Of a DNA stretch of 37,024 nt, positions 18,028 to 26,609 are shown in pieces. The stretch is from assembly GCA_016839945.1 (NCBI GenBank), contig JAEOTE010000005.1, positions 1 through 37,024 of the forward strand. The letters are read 5' to 3'. The position numbers were made by a program, and so were the translations under genes. Every line of letters starts with the position of its first letter. The stretch's first letter is position 1. Under the pieces are notes generated by a model that saw nothing but the letters and a program-made list of their open reading frames with translations, had not been told where the DNA came from and ran no database searches. The DNA comes from Candidatus Heimdallarchaeota archaeon (GTDB lineage Archaea; Asgardarchaeota; Heimdallarchaeia; Heimdallarchaeales; Heimdallarchaeaceae).

Positions 18028-18093
18028 GGTTAAACTTGCCAAAGGCTATTTAACCGTCGTTTAAGTGGGTCCCCTACACGTGCGATGAGGGGA
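18028..18093 (-). ncRNA. Hairpins at tnpB 3' end, possible omega RNA scaffold
   Basis: Two hairpins lie at and just after the tnpB stop. One has a 6-bp stem, AGGGGA (18088-18093) with TCCCCT (18070-18075), and overlaps the stop codon. The other pairs GGTTAAA (18028-18034) with TTTAACC (18049-18055), with an inner GCC-AAA-GGC stem-loop. TnpB guide RNAs are usually made from the 3' end of tnpB through the right end of the element, so this position fits. The boundary and any guide segment below 18028 are inference. Confidence 0.42.
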
Positions 18094-20002
18094 AAGGATC
18101 GAGAGGAAGAAGAGTACCTTTGAGGGAAGCGATATTTTGTGCAGCATTGAAGTGTGTGTTAACTTGTTGACCACATTTGGTGCAAGGAGCAACATCATAC
18201 TGACCTTTGTGACGAACAAGCGAACCACCACAGTTATGATGATTGCTACTAGTATGAAAGGGATTGACTGATTCTAAATGTACTTTATAACCTAACTCTA
18301 GTGAAGCTAACCACACAGCTTTTTTGTAGATAAACAAACTGTCTGGCATGGTGTAGATAGCTTTAGCTAAGGCTCCTTTAGTACCAGTTGCGTCAGCTGT
18401 TAAGCGCTCAATCCTCAACACTTTACATTTCTTTTTCACCAACACTGCGGCAAGAAAGTGGGGGAGGAGACGGGTGATCTCTCGGAGGATTCTACTGCGA
18501 CGAGTATAGACGCGTTTGAGTTCACCTTTGAGCTTACAACTCCCATGAACATCATACTCTTTTCGTTTACGGAGGAACCCTCGGTTAAGTTCATCCAACA
18601 CTTTCTTACTAAGATGATCATAATGATTTGCTAAATCTAGTAAATCTGGAGGGAGAGGAACAGCTGAGTTAAACACTAACATGTATTGACCTAAGCGGTT
18701 GATGTCTACTCCAAGAGTAGAGATTTTCTTTCCAGGAATCTGGGAAAGATAGCGGTGAAGAAGAGTCGAGGAGTGGAAACAACCATGCGCTCCTTCTAGC
18801 ACCACATCCACTCGAGGTTTGTAGCTAGGTGCATGCCCACTACTTACTTGAAAGACTTTAATGTTAGCACCATTATTTAGATACTCTAACAATTTTGATG
18901 AAAAGTGTACTTGAGCTGCTAGTCGCTGTTTTCCCTTCTTGGGAAAACCTAGTTCTGTCCATCCTTGCTTTCTTATTTGGTCAGTTAATTCTTGTGCATT
19001 CCCTTGACGGGTGATAACATAGTTTTTCTTCATTAACAATTTGATTGGTAATCTTCCTTTCTTTTTACGTTTAAATGGAATGGGAACAACATTCTCTACA
19101 GGTAATCCTTTTACTAACTGAGGGACACTCTGCATATAATGGTCAAAGAGTGTGAAAATGACAATCTGCCTGACAGCAGAAAAGAGTTTTCGGTTAGGTT
19201 TACCTATAATTATTGCTAGTTGTTCAGCGAGAGCTTTGAGACTTTTCCAACGAGAAGATTGAGGACTGTTGATCCACGAGGTGAGAAAAGGGACAACGAT
19301 ATTTTGTTCTTTTTTCAACAGTTGCAGTTTCTTCATAAATGCTTGTTGATTCTTTGTCAAATGTGGGAGGAGGGAAAGTTCGTGTTTTTGGTAGAACAAC
19401 GTATCATCTATCGCTTGGAGTACTTCAGTTTGTATTCTAGTTGGTAGAGTGGAGTTTAGTTGAAGGAATTCAGAAATAACAATTGGTCTATACTTCTTTC
19501 TCCAATATGAATCAGTTTGCGCTCTAGTACTTGTCAGGAGGTTGATTATGTATCTTCTTTTCAGTTTCCAATATTTCTCCAAGCTTCGCTCAGTATAAGG
19601 AGAGCGACCGAAAACTATCCATTCTATCAACTGTTGAGGATTCTTCAGTAAAAAATTAAGTATTCCTTGCGCTTTCCGTTCTTTCTCTACTTTGCCCTTG
19701 ATGGCCATATATAACCAATGGAAAGCACTTTCAGCTATATTGGGACTCTTTCTCACTTTTTTACATAGTTGGCGTGTGAAGAATCCTTCTTTAGGATTGG
19801 TGCTGTATAATTCCACTGCTTGTTTAATCACTTGAGGGGTGAGAATCTGATGTTGTCGTTCTTCGAGAGCTCTTATCCTGTTATTTATCTCTTCTCGTTG
19901 GGATTGGTCTGCACACTTCAGCACTACTTGATAGCTTCTCATCACTCCCTTAGACGTAGGGGGTAGGAGTGGTTGTAGGTTACTTGCTGTTTGTGTGACC
20001 AC
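18074..20002 (-). CDS. tnpB: Large TnpB-family RNA-guided nuclease homologue, RuvC third acidic residue replaced
   Basis: This 642-residue protein starts at GTG 20002. The C-terminal third is TnpB-like. RuvC-I is GVDINRLGQYMLVF with D433. RuvC-II is VLRIERL with E532. Then come a helix and 'LGYKVHLESVNPFHTSSN', a zinc ribbon (H588-x2-C591 ... C607-x2-C610), and RuvC-III 'THFNAAQNIAS'. In active TnpB proteins this last motif is D-x-N-A-A; here the D is H617 (codon CAC, one base from GAC). The first zinc ligand is also His instead of Cys. TnpB proteins are usually about 350-500 residues; the extra 150-200 lie in the N-terminal half, which is basic and helical. Activity could be lost or altered. 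A tnpA remnant lies 47 bases upstream. Confidence 0.82.
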   Translation of the reverse strand: MVTQTASNLQPLLPPTSKGVMRSYQVVLKCADQSQREEINNRIRALEERQHQILTPQVIKQAVELYSTNPKEGFFTRQLCKKVRKSPNIAESAFHWLYMAIKGKVEKERKAQGILNFLLKNPQQLIEWIVFGRSPYTERSLEKYWKLKRRYIINLLTSTRAQTDSYWRKKYRPIVISEFLQLNSTLPTRIQTEVLQAIDDTLFYQKHELSLLPHLTKNQQAFMKKLQLLKKEQNIVVPFLTSWINSPQSSRWKSLKALAEQLAIIIGKPNRKLFSAVRQIVIFTLFDHYMQSVPQLVKGLPVENVVPIPFKRKKKGRLPIKLLMKKNYVITRQGNAQELTDQIRKQGWTELGFPKKGKQRLAAQVHFSSKLLEYLNNGANIKVFQVSSGHAPSYKPRVDVVLEGAHGCFHSSTLLHRYLSQIPGKKISTLGVDINRLGQYMLVFNSAVPLPPDLLDLANHYDHLSKKVLDELNRGFLRKRKEYDVHGSCKLKGELKRVYTRRSRILREITRLLPHFLAAVLVKKKCKVLRIERLTADATGTKGALAKAIYTMPDSLFIYKKAVWLASLELGYKVHLESVNPFHTSSNHHNCGGSLVRHKGQYDVAPCTKCGQQVNTHFNAAQNIASLKGTLLPLDPFPSSHV

Positions 20003-20049
20003 TTTACTCGCTATCTAATCCACAAAATGATATTTAAGGGTAAGAAAAA

Positions 20050-20253
20050 CTAGCTTGTGGGAGGTGCTTTTCCTCTTCGTTGTCTATGTAATCTTCCTGC
20101 AAAGGAGGTAACCAGTGCGATCATATCTTCTACAAGTTTAGTTTCCTGTGAACTCTGTATTTGTTGATGGATGGAGATAATTTGTGTTTCAAACGTTTGA
20201 CAATACTGTTCTATCATTTTCTTTCCAAATCTTGCTAGTCTCTTGCAGTTATT
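20050..20253 (-). pseudogene. Remnant of IS607-type serine recombinase TnpA (C-terminal third only)
   Basis: The minus-strand frame is open from 20253 to a TAG at 20050; an ATG at 20217 would give 55 residues. It reads KRLARFGKKMIEQYC, then ETKLVEDMIALVTSFAGRL and RQRRGKA. IS607-family TnpA proteins have the same order near their end: 'DRLARFGF-LIE', then 'ELVEDMIALVTSFSARLYG-RR'. The N-terminal helix-turn-helix and the catalytic serine region are absent, and a stop codon (complement of 20254-20256) closes the frame. It is a truncated relic of a protein normally about 200 residues long. Confidence 0.72.
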
Positions 20254-20267
20254 CTATTGCGGTTGAA

Positions 20268-20342
20268 AAACCTTTAAATTAGGCTTGTGTATTATAGGAT
20301 GTCGCAATACGTATTAACAATACGTATTTACTGACTCGGTGA
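20268..20342 (+). promoter_or_regulatory. pgk promoter with paired 10-base palindromes
   Basis: CCTTTAAATT (20271-20280) is a TATA-like element preceded by an A-rich BRE-like AAAAA. The 10-base palindrome AATACGTATT occurs twice, at 20306-20315 and 20319-20328, separated by AAC, just downstream of the expected start site. This is a classic place for a repressor operator in archaea. GGTGA (20339-20343) is a plausible ribosome site for the ATG at 20350. Confidence 0.6.
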
Positions 20343-20349
20343 AAAAATA

Positions 20350-21612
20350 ATGCTAATATCTAAACCACCAGACACTACGACAAGAGAGATACAGAGAGAT
20401 CTCTCTACTATGTTGAAATTCAGAGAAAAAAAATCTATAACTGACCTTGATTTAAGAAACAAGAAAGTTTTAGTTCGAGTAGATTTCAATGTTCCTTTAG
20501 ACAAATATGGTTATATAACTGATTCGCGAAGAATAAGACATACTCTACCTACAATCCATTATTTACTAAATGAAAATTGCAGAATCATTCTAATTTCTCA
20601 CATTGGAAGACCAGAGGGGAAGATAGTAGAATCATTAAAAATAGATCCTGTTTATAGAAGACTTAAAGAGTATTTACCATTTGTCAATGTCTATAAAGCT
20701 GAAGACTGCATAGGGGAAGAAGTTGAGATACAAATATCTGAACTCAAAAAAGGTGAAATACTTGTATTAGAGAATCCCCGTTTTCATCCGGAAGAGAAAC
20801 AAAACGATCCTGAATTTTCTCGAAAGCTAGCATCTTTAGCTGATACATATGTAAATGATGCTTTTGCTACAGCACATAGAAAACATGCTTCAACTTATGG
20901 AGTATGTTCGTACTTCAAAGAAAAAGGATTTGGTTTCTTGATGGAAAAGGAATTAAAATTCCTTACTCAATGCATCGAAAAACCAGTAAGACCTCTTACA
21001 GTACTTCTGGGGGGAAAGAAGGTTGAGGATAAAGCAATTGTCGTAAAATATCTTTTAGGCTTAGCTGATGCAATTCTTATTGGTGGTGGAATGGCATATA
21101 CTTTTCTCCTAGCTAATGGATATTCAATTGGTAAATCAATCAAAGATTTAGATCAATTGGATAGTGTTAAAGATTATCTTGATGATTCAAATTATTATGA
21201 TACCAAAATCTATCTTCCAAGAGATGTTGTTGTTTGTGATGAACTGGAATATCCTACAAATATCGAAACAATTCCAGTAACCGAAATACGAGAAAATCAT
21301 GTGGGTGTTGACATAGGATTCGAGACAACAGAGATGTATAAGAAAGTACTTAGTAAATCTAGTACAGTTATATGGAATGGTCCTATGGGAGTATTCGAGA
21401 AGGAAGAATTTGAAAAGGGGACAAAAGAAATTGCTAGACATTTGATAAAAGAAAAGACTTACACAATAATAGGGGGTGGGGATTCTGCTGCAGCTTTTGA
21501 GAAGTTTGGTTTTCAAGATGATGTTTCATTCATCTCTACTGGAGGGGGAGCAAGTCTTGAAGTAATGAAAGGAGCCATGCTTCCAGCTGTTGAATGCTTA
21601 TCAGATAAATAA
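20350..21612 (+). CDS. pgk: Phosphoglycerate kinase
   Basis: This 420-residue protein interconverts 1,3-bisphosphoglycerate plus ADP and 3-phosphoglycerate plus ATP, in glycolysis or gluconeogenesis in the cytosol. Diagnostic segments in order are KKVLVRVDFNVPLD (N-terminal substrate site), ISHIGRPEGK, ENPRFHPEEKQNDPEF, YVNDAFATAHRKHAST, GGKKVEDKAIVVKYLLG, VIWNGPMGVFEKEEF and GGGDSAAAFEKFGF...FISTGGGASLE (nucleotide site). It has about 24 extra residues at the N-terminus compared with most PGKs (an alternative ATG lies at 20410). I kept 20350 because GGTGA precedes it and nothing like it precedes 20410. The next gene is convergent, 7 bases away. Confidence 0.96.
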   Translation: MLISKPPDTTTREIQRDLSTMLKFREKKSITDLDLRNKKVLVRVDFNVPLDKYGYITDSRRIRHTLPTIHYLLNENCRIILISHIGRPEGKIVESLKIDPVYRRLKEYLPFVNVYKAEDCIGEEVEIQISELKKGEILVLENPRFHPEEKQNDPEFSRKLASLADTYVNDAFATAHRKHASTYGVCSYFKEKGFGFLMEKELKFLTQCIEKPVRPLTVLLGGKKVEDKAIVVKYLLGLADAILIGGGMAYTFLLANGYSIGKSIKDLDQLDSVKDYLDDSNYYDTKIYLPRDVVVCDELEYPTNIETIPVTEIRENHVGVDIGFETTEMYKKVLSKSSTVIWNGPMGVFEKEEFEKGTKEIARHLIKEKTYTIIGGGDSAAAFEKFGFQDDVSFISTGGGASLEVMKGAMLPAVECLSDK

Positions 21613-21619
21613 TTATATC

Positions 21620-23212
21620 TCAAATAAGGGTTCCAATGAGATAAGCTACTAAAGCAAAACAAGATCCAATTACAATACTGAATAAGTTCACTAAATCATT
21701 TCTCATCCACTTCTTTCCAGAATGATATTCAGTTATCTTATTGCAATGAACCTTTCTTTCTGTGATTTTTCCACACACGCTGCATTTGTTCATTTTTTGT
21801 ATTGTACATGCTGATATGCTATCAATATATGCTCCTACAACTCCTCCTACAATAACAGGTATGATAAACAACCAGATTGAGGAAGGAAGTACTATATAGT
21901 TATCAATTTGACCAACACCTATCCCAATTCCTGCAATAATAACTGCTCCTAAAACCGATGCTAACACTCCAGCAGTTGAAATTGCCCCCGGAGTTCCTCT
22001 TTCAACCCTTATCCAAGGTTTAATGGATAACCTAGGTTTAAACCTAGAAAGAGCCCCTAATTCTGTACCTAAGGTGTCAGCTAAACTAACAGCTAATGCT
22101 CCTGCAGCCATTACAGTAAGTATTGGATTTCTTATAAGTACAATAAGAAAAGACAGAATCGCAGGAACTAAACTATTAACCATAGCTTGTATGCTATCTC
22201 TAGCTGTCTCTCCCTTCTCAAACTCCTGACTGATAGTTTTCTTCTTACTTCTTCCTATGAATGTAAAGAGAGTTCCAAGTAAAAAGAAAGCAATATACAT
22301 AGAACCCCATGTCCAAGAACCTAAACCCAGAATTATTACGCCTAAATAAAAACCTGCAATAGCTCCATCCCATGTTAATGCTTTGAAGATAATTCCAAAA
22401 ACTGCTAGAAATAAACCAACACAAAGACCAGCAATTATTGCATTTAATGAGAGGAAGGAATTTAATTCTGAAATATCATTGTGAAAAATCTTGTATAGAA
22501 GAAATAAACCTCCTGCATTTACAGCTGGAACAGCTATATTATCAAATCCTTTTGGAGTAATAGCTTCTATTATAGCAGTTATGAATCCAGTAAAAAGACC
22601 AATATAGATTGAAACAACTAATGATTGTTGCAAGATTAAACAACTAATGGTTACAGCGCCAAAAGTTGCAAAAGCAGCGGCCCAACTTCCAAGTAAAGTC
22701 TTTGTTCCACCAAATATTGTATAAGGTTTGTCATTTCCATATTTTGAACCTACAACAGCGCTGATTCCATCACCCCATACTAAGGGCATAAAAGAGCCTA
22801 AGAAAATGACGTTAAACTGATCTGTGGGACTAGGACGAAAGAAAATAGCTGTAAGAGCAGTTAATGATAATGCATAAAACACTGTACCATACGTGTGTCC
22901 TTCTTCAACTCCTTTTAATCTGAATTTCTTAATAGGAGAACCTGGACAAGTAAAATATGTGAAAAATATGAAGAAAAATGGTCCGATTAAAGCTATCCAT
23001 ACACTAGAAAAAACAAAGGGAAAAAGTATAGCAACATTACCAACTGAAAGATGAATAATTTTCCTTGTTGAGCTTCCTGATACTTTCTCTTTTCTTCGTA
23101 GAACTTCAGCAAGTACTAGCACAGAAAGAACAAATACGAATAGAGCACCTATACCAACAAAATCCAAAGTTGTAAAGGTAGGAGGAAATTCATAGCTCAA
23201 GTTAAGATCCAC
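21620..23212 (-). CDS. Fused polyprenol/phytol kinase (VTE5/dolichol kinase type) and DUF92 (VTE6 type) membrane protein
   Basis: This 530-residue protein starts at GTG 23212 and has about 12-14 membrane helices. Residues 1-225 resemble the CTP-dependent dolichol/phytol kinase group: 'RKIIHLSVGNVAILFPF', then 'PLVWGDGISAVVGSKYG', 'GTKTLLGSWAA' and 'IIEAITPKGFDNIAVPAV'. Residues about 255-530 match the DUF92/TMEM19/VTE6 group: 'ALTWDGAIAGFYLGVIILGLG', 'SLADTLGTELGALSRFKP', 'RVERGTPGAISTAGVLAS', 'GAYIDS' and a CSVCGK-x-HCN patch near the end. In plants VTE5 makes phytyl phosphate and VTE6 makes the diphosphate. Fusion suggests one protein doing both steps, in an archaeon perhaps on geranylgeraniol to salvage the lipid precursor. 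Substrate is inferred. Confidence 0.8.
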   Translation of the reverse strand: MDLNLSYEFPPTFTTLDFVGIGALFVFVLSVLVLAEVLRRKEKVSGSSTRKIIHLSVGNVAILFPFVFSSVWIALIGPFFFIFFTYFTCPGSPIKKFRLKGVEEGHTYGTVFYALSLTALTAIFFRPSPTDQFNVIFLGSFMPLVWGDGISAVVGSKYGNDKPYTIFGGTKTLLGSWAAAFATFGAVTISCLILQQSLVVSIYIGLFTGFITAIIEAITPKGFDNIAVPAVNAGGLFLLYKIFHNDISELNSFLSLNAIIAGLCVGLFLAVFGIIFKALTWDGAIAGFYLGVIILGLGSWTWGSMYIAFFLLGTLFTFIGRSKKKTISQEFEKGETARDSIQAMVNSLVPAILSFLIVLIRNPILTVMAAGALAVSLADTLGTELGALSRFKPRLSIKPWIRVERGTPGAISTAGVLASVLGAVIIAGIGIGVGQIDNYIVLPSSIWLFIIPVIVGGVVGAYIDSISACTIQKMNKCSVCGKITERKVHCNKITEYHSGKKWMRNDLVNLFSIVIGSCFALVAYLIGTLI

Positions 23213-23280
23213 CTCAGTTTCTTTTCAATTAACTGATATTCAATTTATACGAACATAGAGAATCTATGGAGAATAAAAAT

Positions 23281-23880
23281 TTACTGCTCACTAAATGCAT
23301 CTCCTTTCTCATGACTCTCAAGTGCAATAGCTCTATCAATTCCACCAACTAAACCTTCGCATCTAGGGTGATAGAATTGTTCACATTTTCTACAAACCTG
23401 TTCATTTTTTCTATCCCTTAACTTAGAAAAATATCTTCTACTGGTAACATAAATTGCTATTGTGAGAAAAATAACAGCTAATGCCCAACCATTAAAACCT
23501 CTTACCAACTCAACAATGCTAAGTATAATTGTTGCAAGGCAAGTAACCATTGCTATCCCAAGTAAGAATCTAGCAAAATCCTTTATTACTCGCGGAGGAT
23601 GAAGAAATACACTTAAGGGTGTAAAAATGAATAGAACATTTGTCGCAACAAAAGCAATCCAAAAATTTACGTTAAGAAATACTGCTAATATTGGAACAAT
23701 GATAAGGCCTGCTAAAAAACCACTATATAGATTTACACAACCTCGACAAACCTTGTAACCTTTAATCGTATAAACATGATCTTCGAACTTACTACATAAG
23801 GGATGATGAGCTAAACGATAAGGGTAAACAAGCCATCTTTCTTGTTTTTTTTGTTTACTTCTATTTTCTTTTTGACTCAT
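23281..23880 (-). CDS. DUF2085-like membrane protein with cysteine motifs
   Basis: This 199-residue protein has an N-terminal motif, HHPLCSKFEDHVYTIKGYKVCRGCVNLYSGFLAG, with the conserved C-x(n)-C-R-G-C arrangement of DUF2085 proteins. Four membrane helices follow (about residues 50-145). A second metal-like cluster, CRKCEQFYHPRC, lies near residue 165-176. The cysteines probably bind a metal or form a redox pair, but function is unknown. Its ATG overlaps the TPR gene's stop by 4 bases (ATGA), so the two should be translated together. Confidence 0.7.
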   Translation of the reverse strand: MSQKENRSKQKKQERWLVYPYRLAHHPLCSKFEDHVYTIKGYKVCRGCVNLYSGFLAGLIIVPILAVFLNVNFWIAFVATNVLFIFTPLSVFLHPPRVIKDFARFLLGIAMVTCLATIILSIVELVRGFNGWALAVIFLTIAIYVTSRRYFSKLRDRKNEQVCRKCEQFYHPRCEGLVGGIDRAIALESHEKGDAFSEQ

Positions 23881-25943
23881 TTTTCATCAACCAATGCTGA
23901 AGTTCTAATTATCAAATCTAAAAGTAATACAATCATAAATTTATGCTTCTGAATTTGAAAATTATCATTTATTTTTAGCCTGGAAATCAGTTTATCTACC
24001 ATGCTTTGAAACATATGCATGTTTTCAGAATATATTAGATTCATTCCTTTAAGTGATTCCTGAGTTAAAATTTGTTTATATGCTTCTTGCTTTATTCTAA
24101 TGATTTTCCTTTCACTTTGTTCTGAATAAACAGACCAATCAATATCCGTAAGTACTTCAATTGAATGAAGGTTGAATATAACACTAAAGAAACAAATATC
24201 TAAAATCATGAGCAATTCATTAAACTCAAAATTCTCCTCCTTTCTGAATCCCTCTATTTTTTTTCTAATCTCTTCTGGTAATACTTGTTTAGACAAAATG
24301 CGAGAATAAAGAGATGGTAATTCATATGTAAGATTTTTTTTCTTTTCTAGTTCATGAATCTCTTTTTCATCGATATTAGACAGAATCATTGTAATTAAGA
24401 AATAAGGAAAGAAGTATTGGAAGTTATTATCTAAATCCCTCTCAATTTCTTCATATTGCTCTTTTAATTTTGTAAAAGAGAGTGAGTCTTTAGTAATAAG
24501 TTCAATAAGATATTGTTGTACATACAGAATTTGACTTTCTTTATTCATTTGAGCAAAAGTTTCATCGAATCTTGAAACTATTTTCTTATTTATAATTAGC
24601 TCAAGAGATCTTTTCAGAATATTATATGGATTTTTTATTCCTAACAACTTCTCTAATTTGTTCAGGATTTTAATGCTAGCATCATAATTTCCAGAATATA
24701 AGTTCAAACCAACAAGTCTATCTAATAGAAATGGTAGAGATGCATCTTTGTATTTTTCTGCTAAATTTATTGCTTTATTTGTAGATATTAAGGCGTTATC
24801 AATGAGCCTTTCATCTGTATAAATCTTAGCTTTTGAGAAATATATTGATATTAAACTCTGTTCATCATCTAATTCAACTGATGTTTTTTCCAGCTCATTT
24901 AGAATTGCTAGAGCTTCTTCAGAAAAACCTTGTTTAAACTTTATTTGACTAAGTAATTGCTTCATCCTACCTGAAATTGAATGAAGATTAGTATATACAG
25001 AAAAATCAAACTCACTTATTTTATTTAATCCCTTTTTAACAATCTTTTCAGCTCTATTTAGTTGGTTTTCAAGAATTAGTGATTCAGTAAATAAATTGAC
25101 TAACTCACATTGTGATTGTGTAAGTTCAGATTCATCTATACTTTCTATGTATTCTAGATTTTCTATCACCTCTTTGTAATTTTTCAGAAAATAGAACATT
25201 CTAGCTCTTGTGTTTTTAACAGTAGAAAGACCTTTGATGTGTCCAAGCTTCTGGAATTCTTCCTCAGCTACTTTTAGATGTTTTACTGCTTCTTTCTCTT
25301 TGATTTGGTTAGCATATATTGAACCTAGATTAAGAGAAATTGTTGCTATTCCCAATGCATCTTTAGATCTTACTCTTATGTCTAAACTTTTAGAGTAGTA
25401 ATCAATTGCTTCTTCGAAATTACCAGTATAGAAATTTAAACTTGCTAATCCAGAGTATGTTAAAGCCAATCCTTTCTCATCATTATTTAGTTTGTCAATT
25501 TCTAAAATTTTCTGAAAATACATTTCGCTTTCAGAAAAATTTCCTAATTCCAGATAGATGTTAGCTAAATTGTGAAGTATTGAAGTGAGCAATCTCGTAT
25601 CAATATGATCTTGATAATCTTCTAGGGTTTTGAGATAAATTTGTAAAGCTGTCTCTTTCTTACCCATCCGTCTAAGAATCTTCCCATAATCTGTTTGAAT
25701 TTCGATTATTTCTTTTGGTAAGAATTCTTCTTCTTGTAGCAGTTCTAAAATAATAAGTATATCTTGGTGAGCTTTAACATTATTGCCAAGAGAATAATTA
25801 GATTTTGAAGAATACAACAGAAATTCTTTGCGAATTTTAACATCATTGATTTTTCTTAAATTAGTTTTTACTAGCCTTAAAACCTCTTTAAAATTACCTT
25901 CCTTGTAAAATTCTCGAATTTGTTTTACTAAATCTTGAGACAT
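23877..25943 (-). CDS. Tetratricopeptide (TPR) repeat protein
   Basis: This 688-residue soluble protein is predicted almost all helical. Residues about 5-420 hold roughly ten TPR-like units of about 34-40 residues; the clearest are 'ILHNLANIYLELGNFSESEMYFQKILEI' and 'ALTYSGLASLNFYTGNFEEAIDYYSKSLDI' followed by 'IATISLNLGSIYANQIKEKEAVKHLKVAEEEF'. The C-terminal 250 residues are helical without clear repeats. TPR arrays act as protein-binding scaffolds. It lies between the RDD gene (35 bases upstream) and the coupled DUF2085-like gene, so a membrane-associated complex is possible. Partners are unknown. Confidence 0.82.
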   Translation of the reverse strand: MSQDLVKQIREFYKEGNFKEVLRLVKTNLRKINDVKIRKEFLLYSSKSNYSLGNNVKAHQDILIILELLQEEEFLPKEIIEIQTDYGKILRRMGKKETALQIYLKTLEDYQDHIDTRLLTSILHNLANIYLELGNFSESEMYFQKILEIDKLNNDEKGLALTYSGLASLNFYTGNFEEAIDYYSKSLDIRVRSKDALGIATISLNLGSIYANQIKEKEAVKHLKVAEEEFQKLGHIKGLSTVKNTRARMFYFLKNYKEVIENLEYIESIDESELTQSQCELVNLFTESLILENQLNRAEKIVKKGLNKISEFDFSVYTNLHSISGRMKQLLSQIKFKQGFSEEALAILNELEKTSVELDDEQSLISIYFSKAKIYTDERLIDNALISTNKAINLAEKYKDASLPFLLDRLVGLNLYSGNYDASIKILNKLEKLLGIKNPYNILKRSLELIINKKIVSRFDETFAQMNKESQILYVQQYLIELITKDSLSFTKLKEQYEEIERDLDNNFQYFFPYFLITMILSNIDEKEIHELEKKKNLTYELPSLYSRILSKQVLPEEIRKKIEGFRKEENFEFNELLMILDICFFSVIFNLHSIEVLTDIDWSVYSEQSERKIIRIKQEAYKQILTQESLKGMNLIYSENMHMFQSMVDKLISRLKINDNFQIQKHKFMIVLLLDLIIRTSALVDEK

Positions 25944-25978
25944 TTTTTCATCTACATAAAAAAAGAAGAAGAGTATTA

Positions 25979-26509
25979 TTATTCTCTGTCTTCCAGAACA
26001 ATAGTACCAGCTATATAATCCCCTATCCTTCTTCCTTCGTCGTTAAATAATGGCCATATATAGTCAAATCCGACACAGACCCCTAAGCATATAGTACGAA
26101 TACAAGATTGTCCAACTGATATAGGTAATCCTGTATCATAATCTACAACTCTCAGTTTAAGCATTGACTTACCAAATGATTTTCCTTTTTCAGGTATTAC
26201 GTCTCTAAAACACCATAGAGGAGGACAGAAATTGTAGATGAGGTTATCAATTAATAGAGCAACACATCTAGAGGTTAGTGGGGCTTTCATTTGCACATAA
26301 GAACCACGAGGTACACCTGCTGTAGCTGGCATAGCTTGGGCTGGTGCATAAGGTCCTGCCTGTTGAGTCGGAGGTTGTTGAGTAACAGGTTGCGCTGGAG
26401 GTGTAGGAACTCCTGTACCTTCTTTCAAGTTTGTTCCACAATTTAAGCAAAACTTATCTTCAGGTGCAGCTGCTGCACCACAATTTGGGCAGAAAAACTT
26501 CTTACTCAT
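25979..26509 (-). CDS. Zinc-ribbon and RDD-family membrane protein
   Basis: This 176-residue protein opens with a zinc ribbon (CPNCG at 8-12 and CLNCG at 22-26). A Pro/Gln/Thr/Ala-rich linker follows (about 32-72). The rest is RDD-like: 'LTSRCVALLIDNLIY', 'GKSFGKSMLKLRVVDYDTGLPISVGQSCIRTICLG' and 'DEGRRIGDYIAGTIVLED'. The IDN and the final D-x-x-RRxGDYIAGT are typical of the family. The stretch between the two RDD parts is short and only weakly hydrophobic compared with usual RDD proteins, which have two or three clear helices. RDD proteins are small integral membrane proteins, some linked to ion transport. It is the gene before the TPR gene, 35 bases apart. Confidence 0.78.
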   Translation of the reverse strand: MSKKFFCPNCGAAAAPEDKFCLNCGTNLKEGTGVPTPPAQPVTQQPPTQQAGPYAPAQAMPATAGVPRGSYVQMKAPLTSRCVALLIDNLIYNFCPPLWCFRDVIPEKGKSFGKSMLKLRVVDYDTGLPISVGQSCIRTICLGVCVGFDYIWPLFNDEGRRIGDYIAGTIVLEDRE

Positions 26510-26609
26510 TGTGTTTTCACCTTATTTTTTCAATTAAAGTATTATTCTTTCATATATTTAAGAGTATGTTATTAGATTTGTAAGTAAGTTCTAGCTACTT
26601 TTAGTTCTT

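Larger units (their letters stand above)
18028..20253 (-). mobile_element. Decayed IS607-type element (truncated tnpA remnant plus tnpB)
   Basis: The element is read on the minus strand: a serine-recombinase remnant (20253-20050), then a large tnpB (20002-18074), then hairpins (18093-18028). The order tnpA-tnpB on one strand with an IS607-type recombinase tail identifies the family. GC content looks clearly higher than the flanks by eye, which suggests transfer from outside. IS607 elements lack terminal inverted repeats and target duplications, so the edges given are only the outermost recognisable parts. The left part of the recombinase is gone, so the element could not move by its own enzyme. 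Confidence 0.68.

Noticed and set aside
26268..26450. Second frame inside the RDD gene
   Set aside because: The Pro/Gln-rich linker leaves other frames open by composition; the zinc ribbon and RDD motifs are all in the longer frame.
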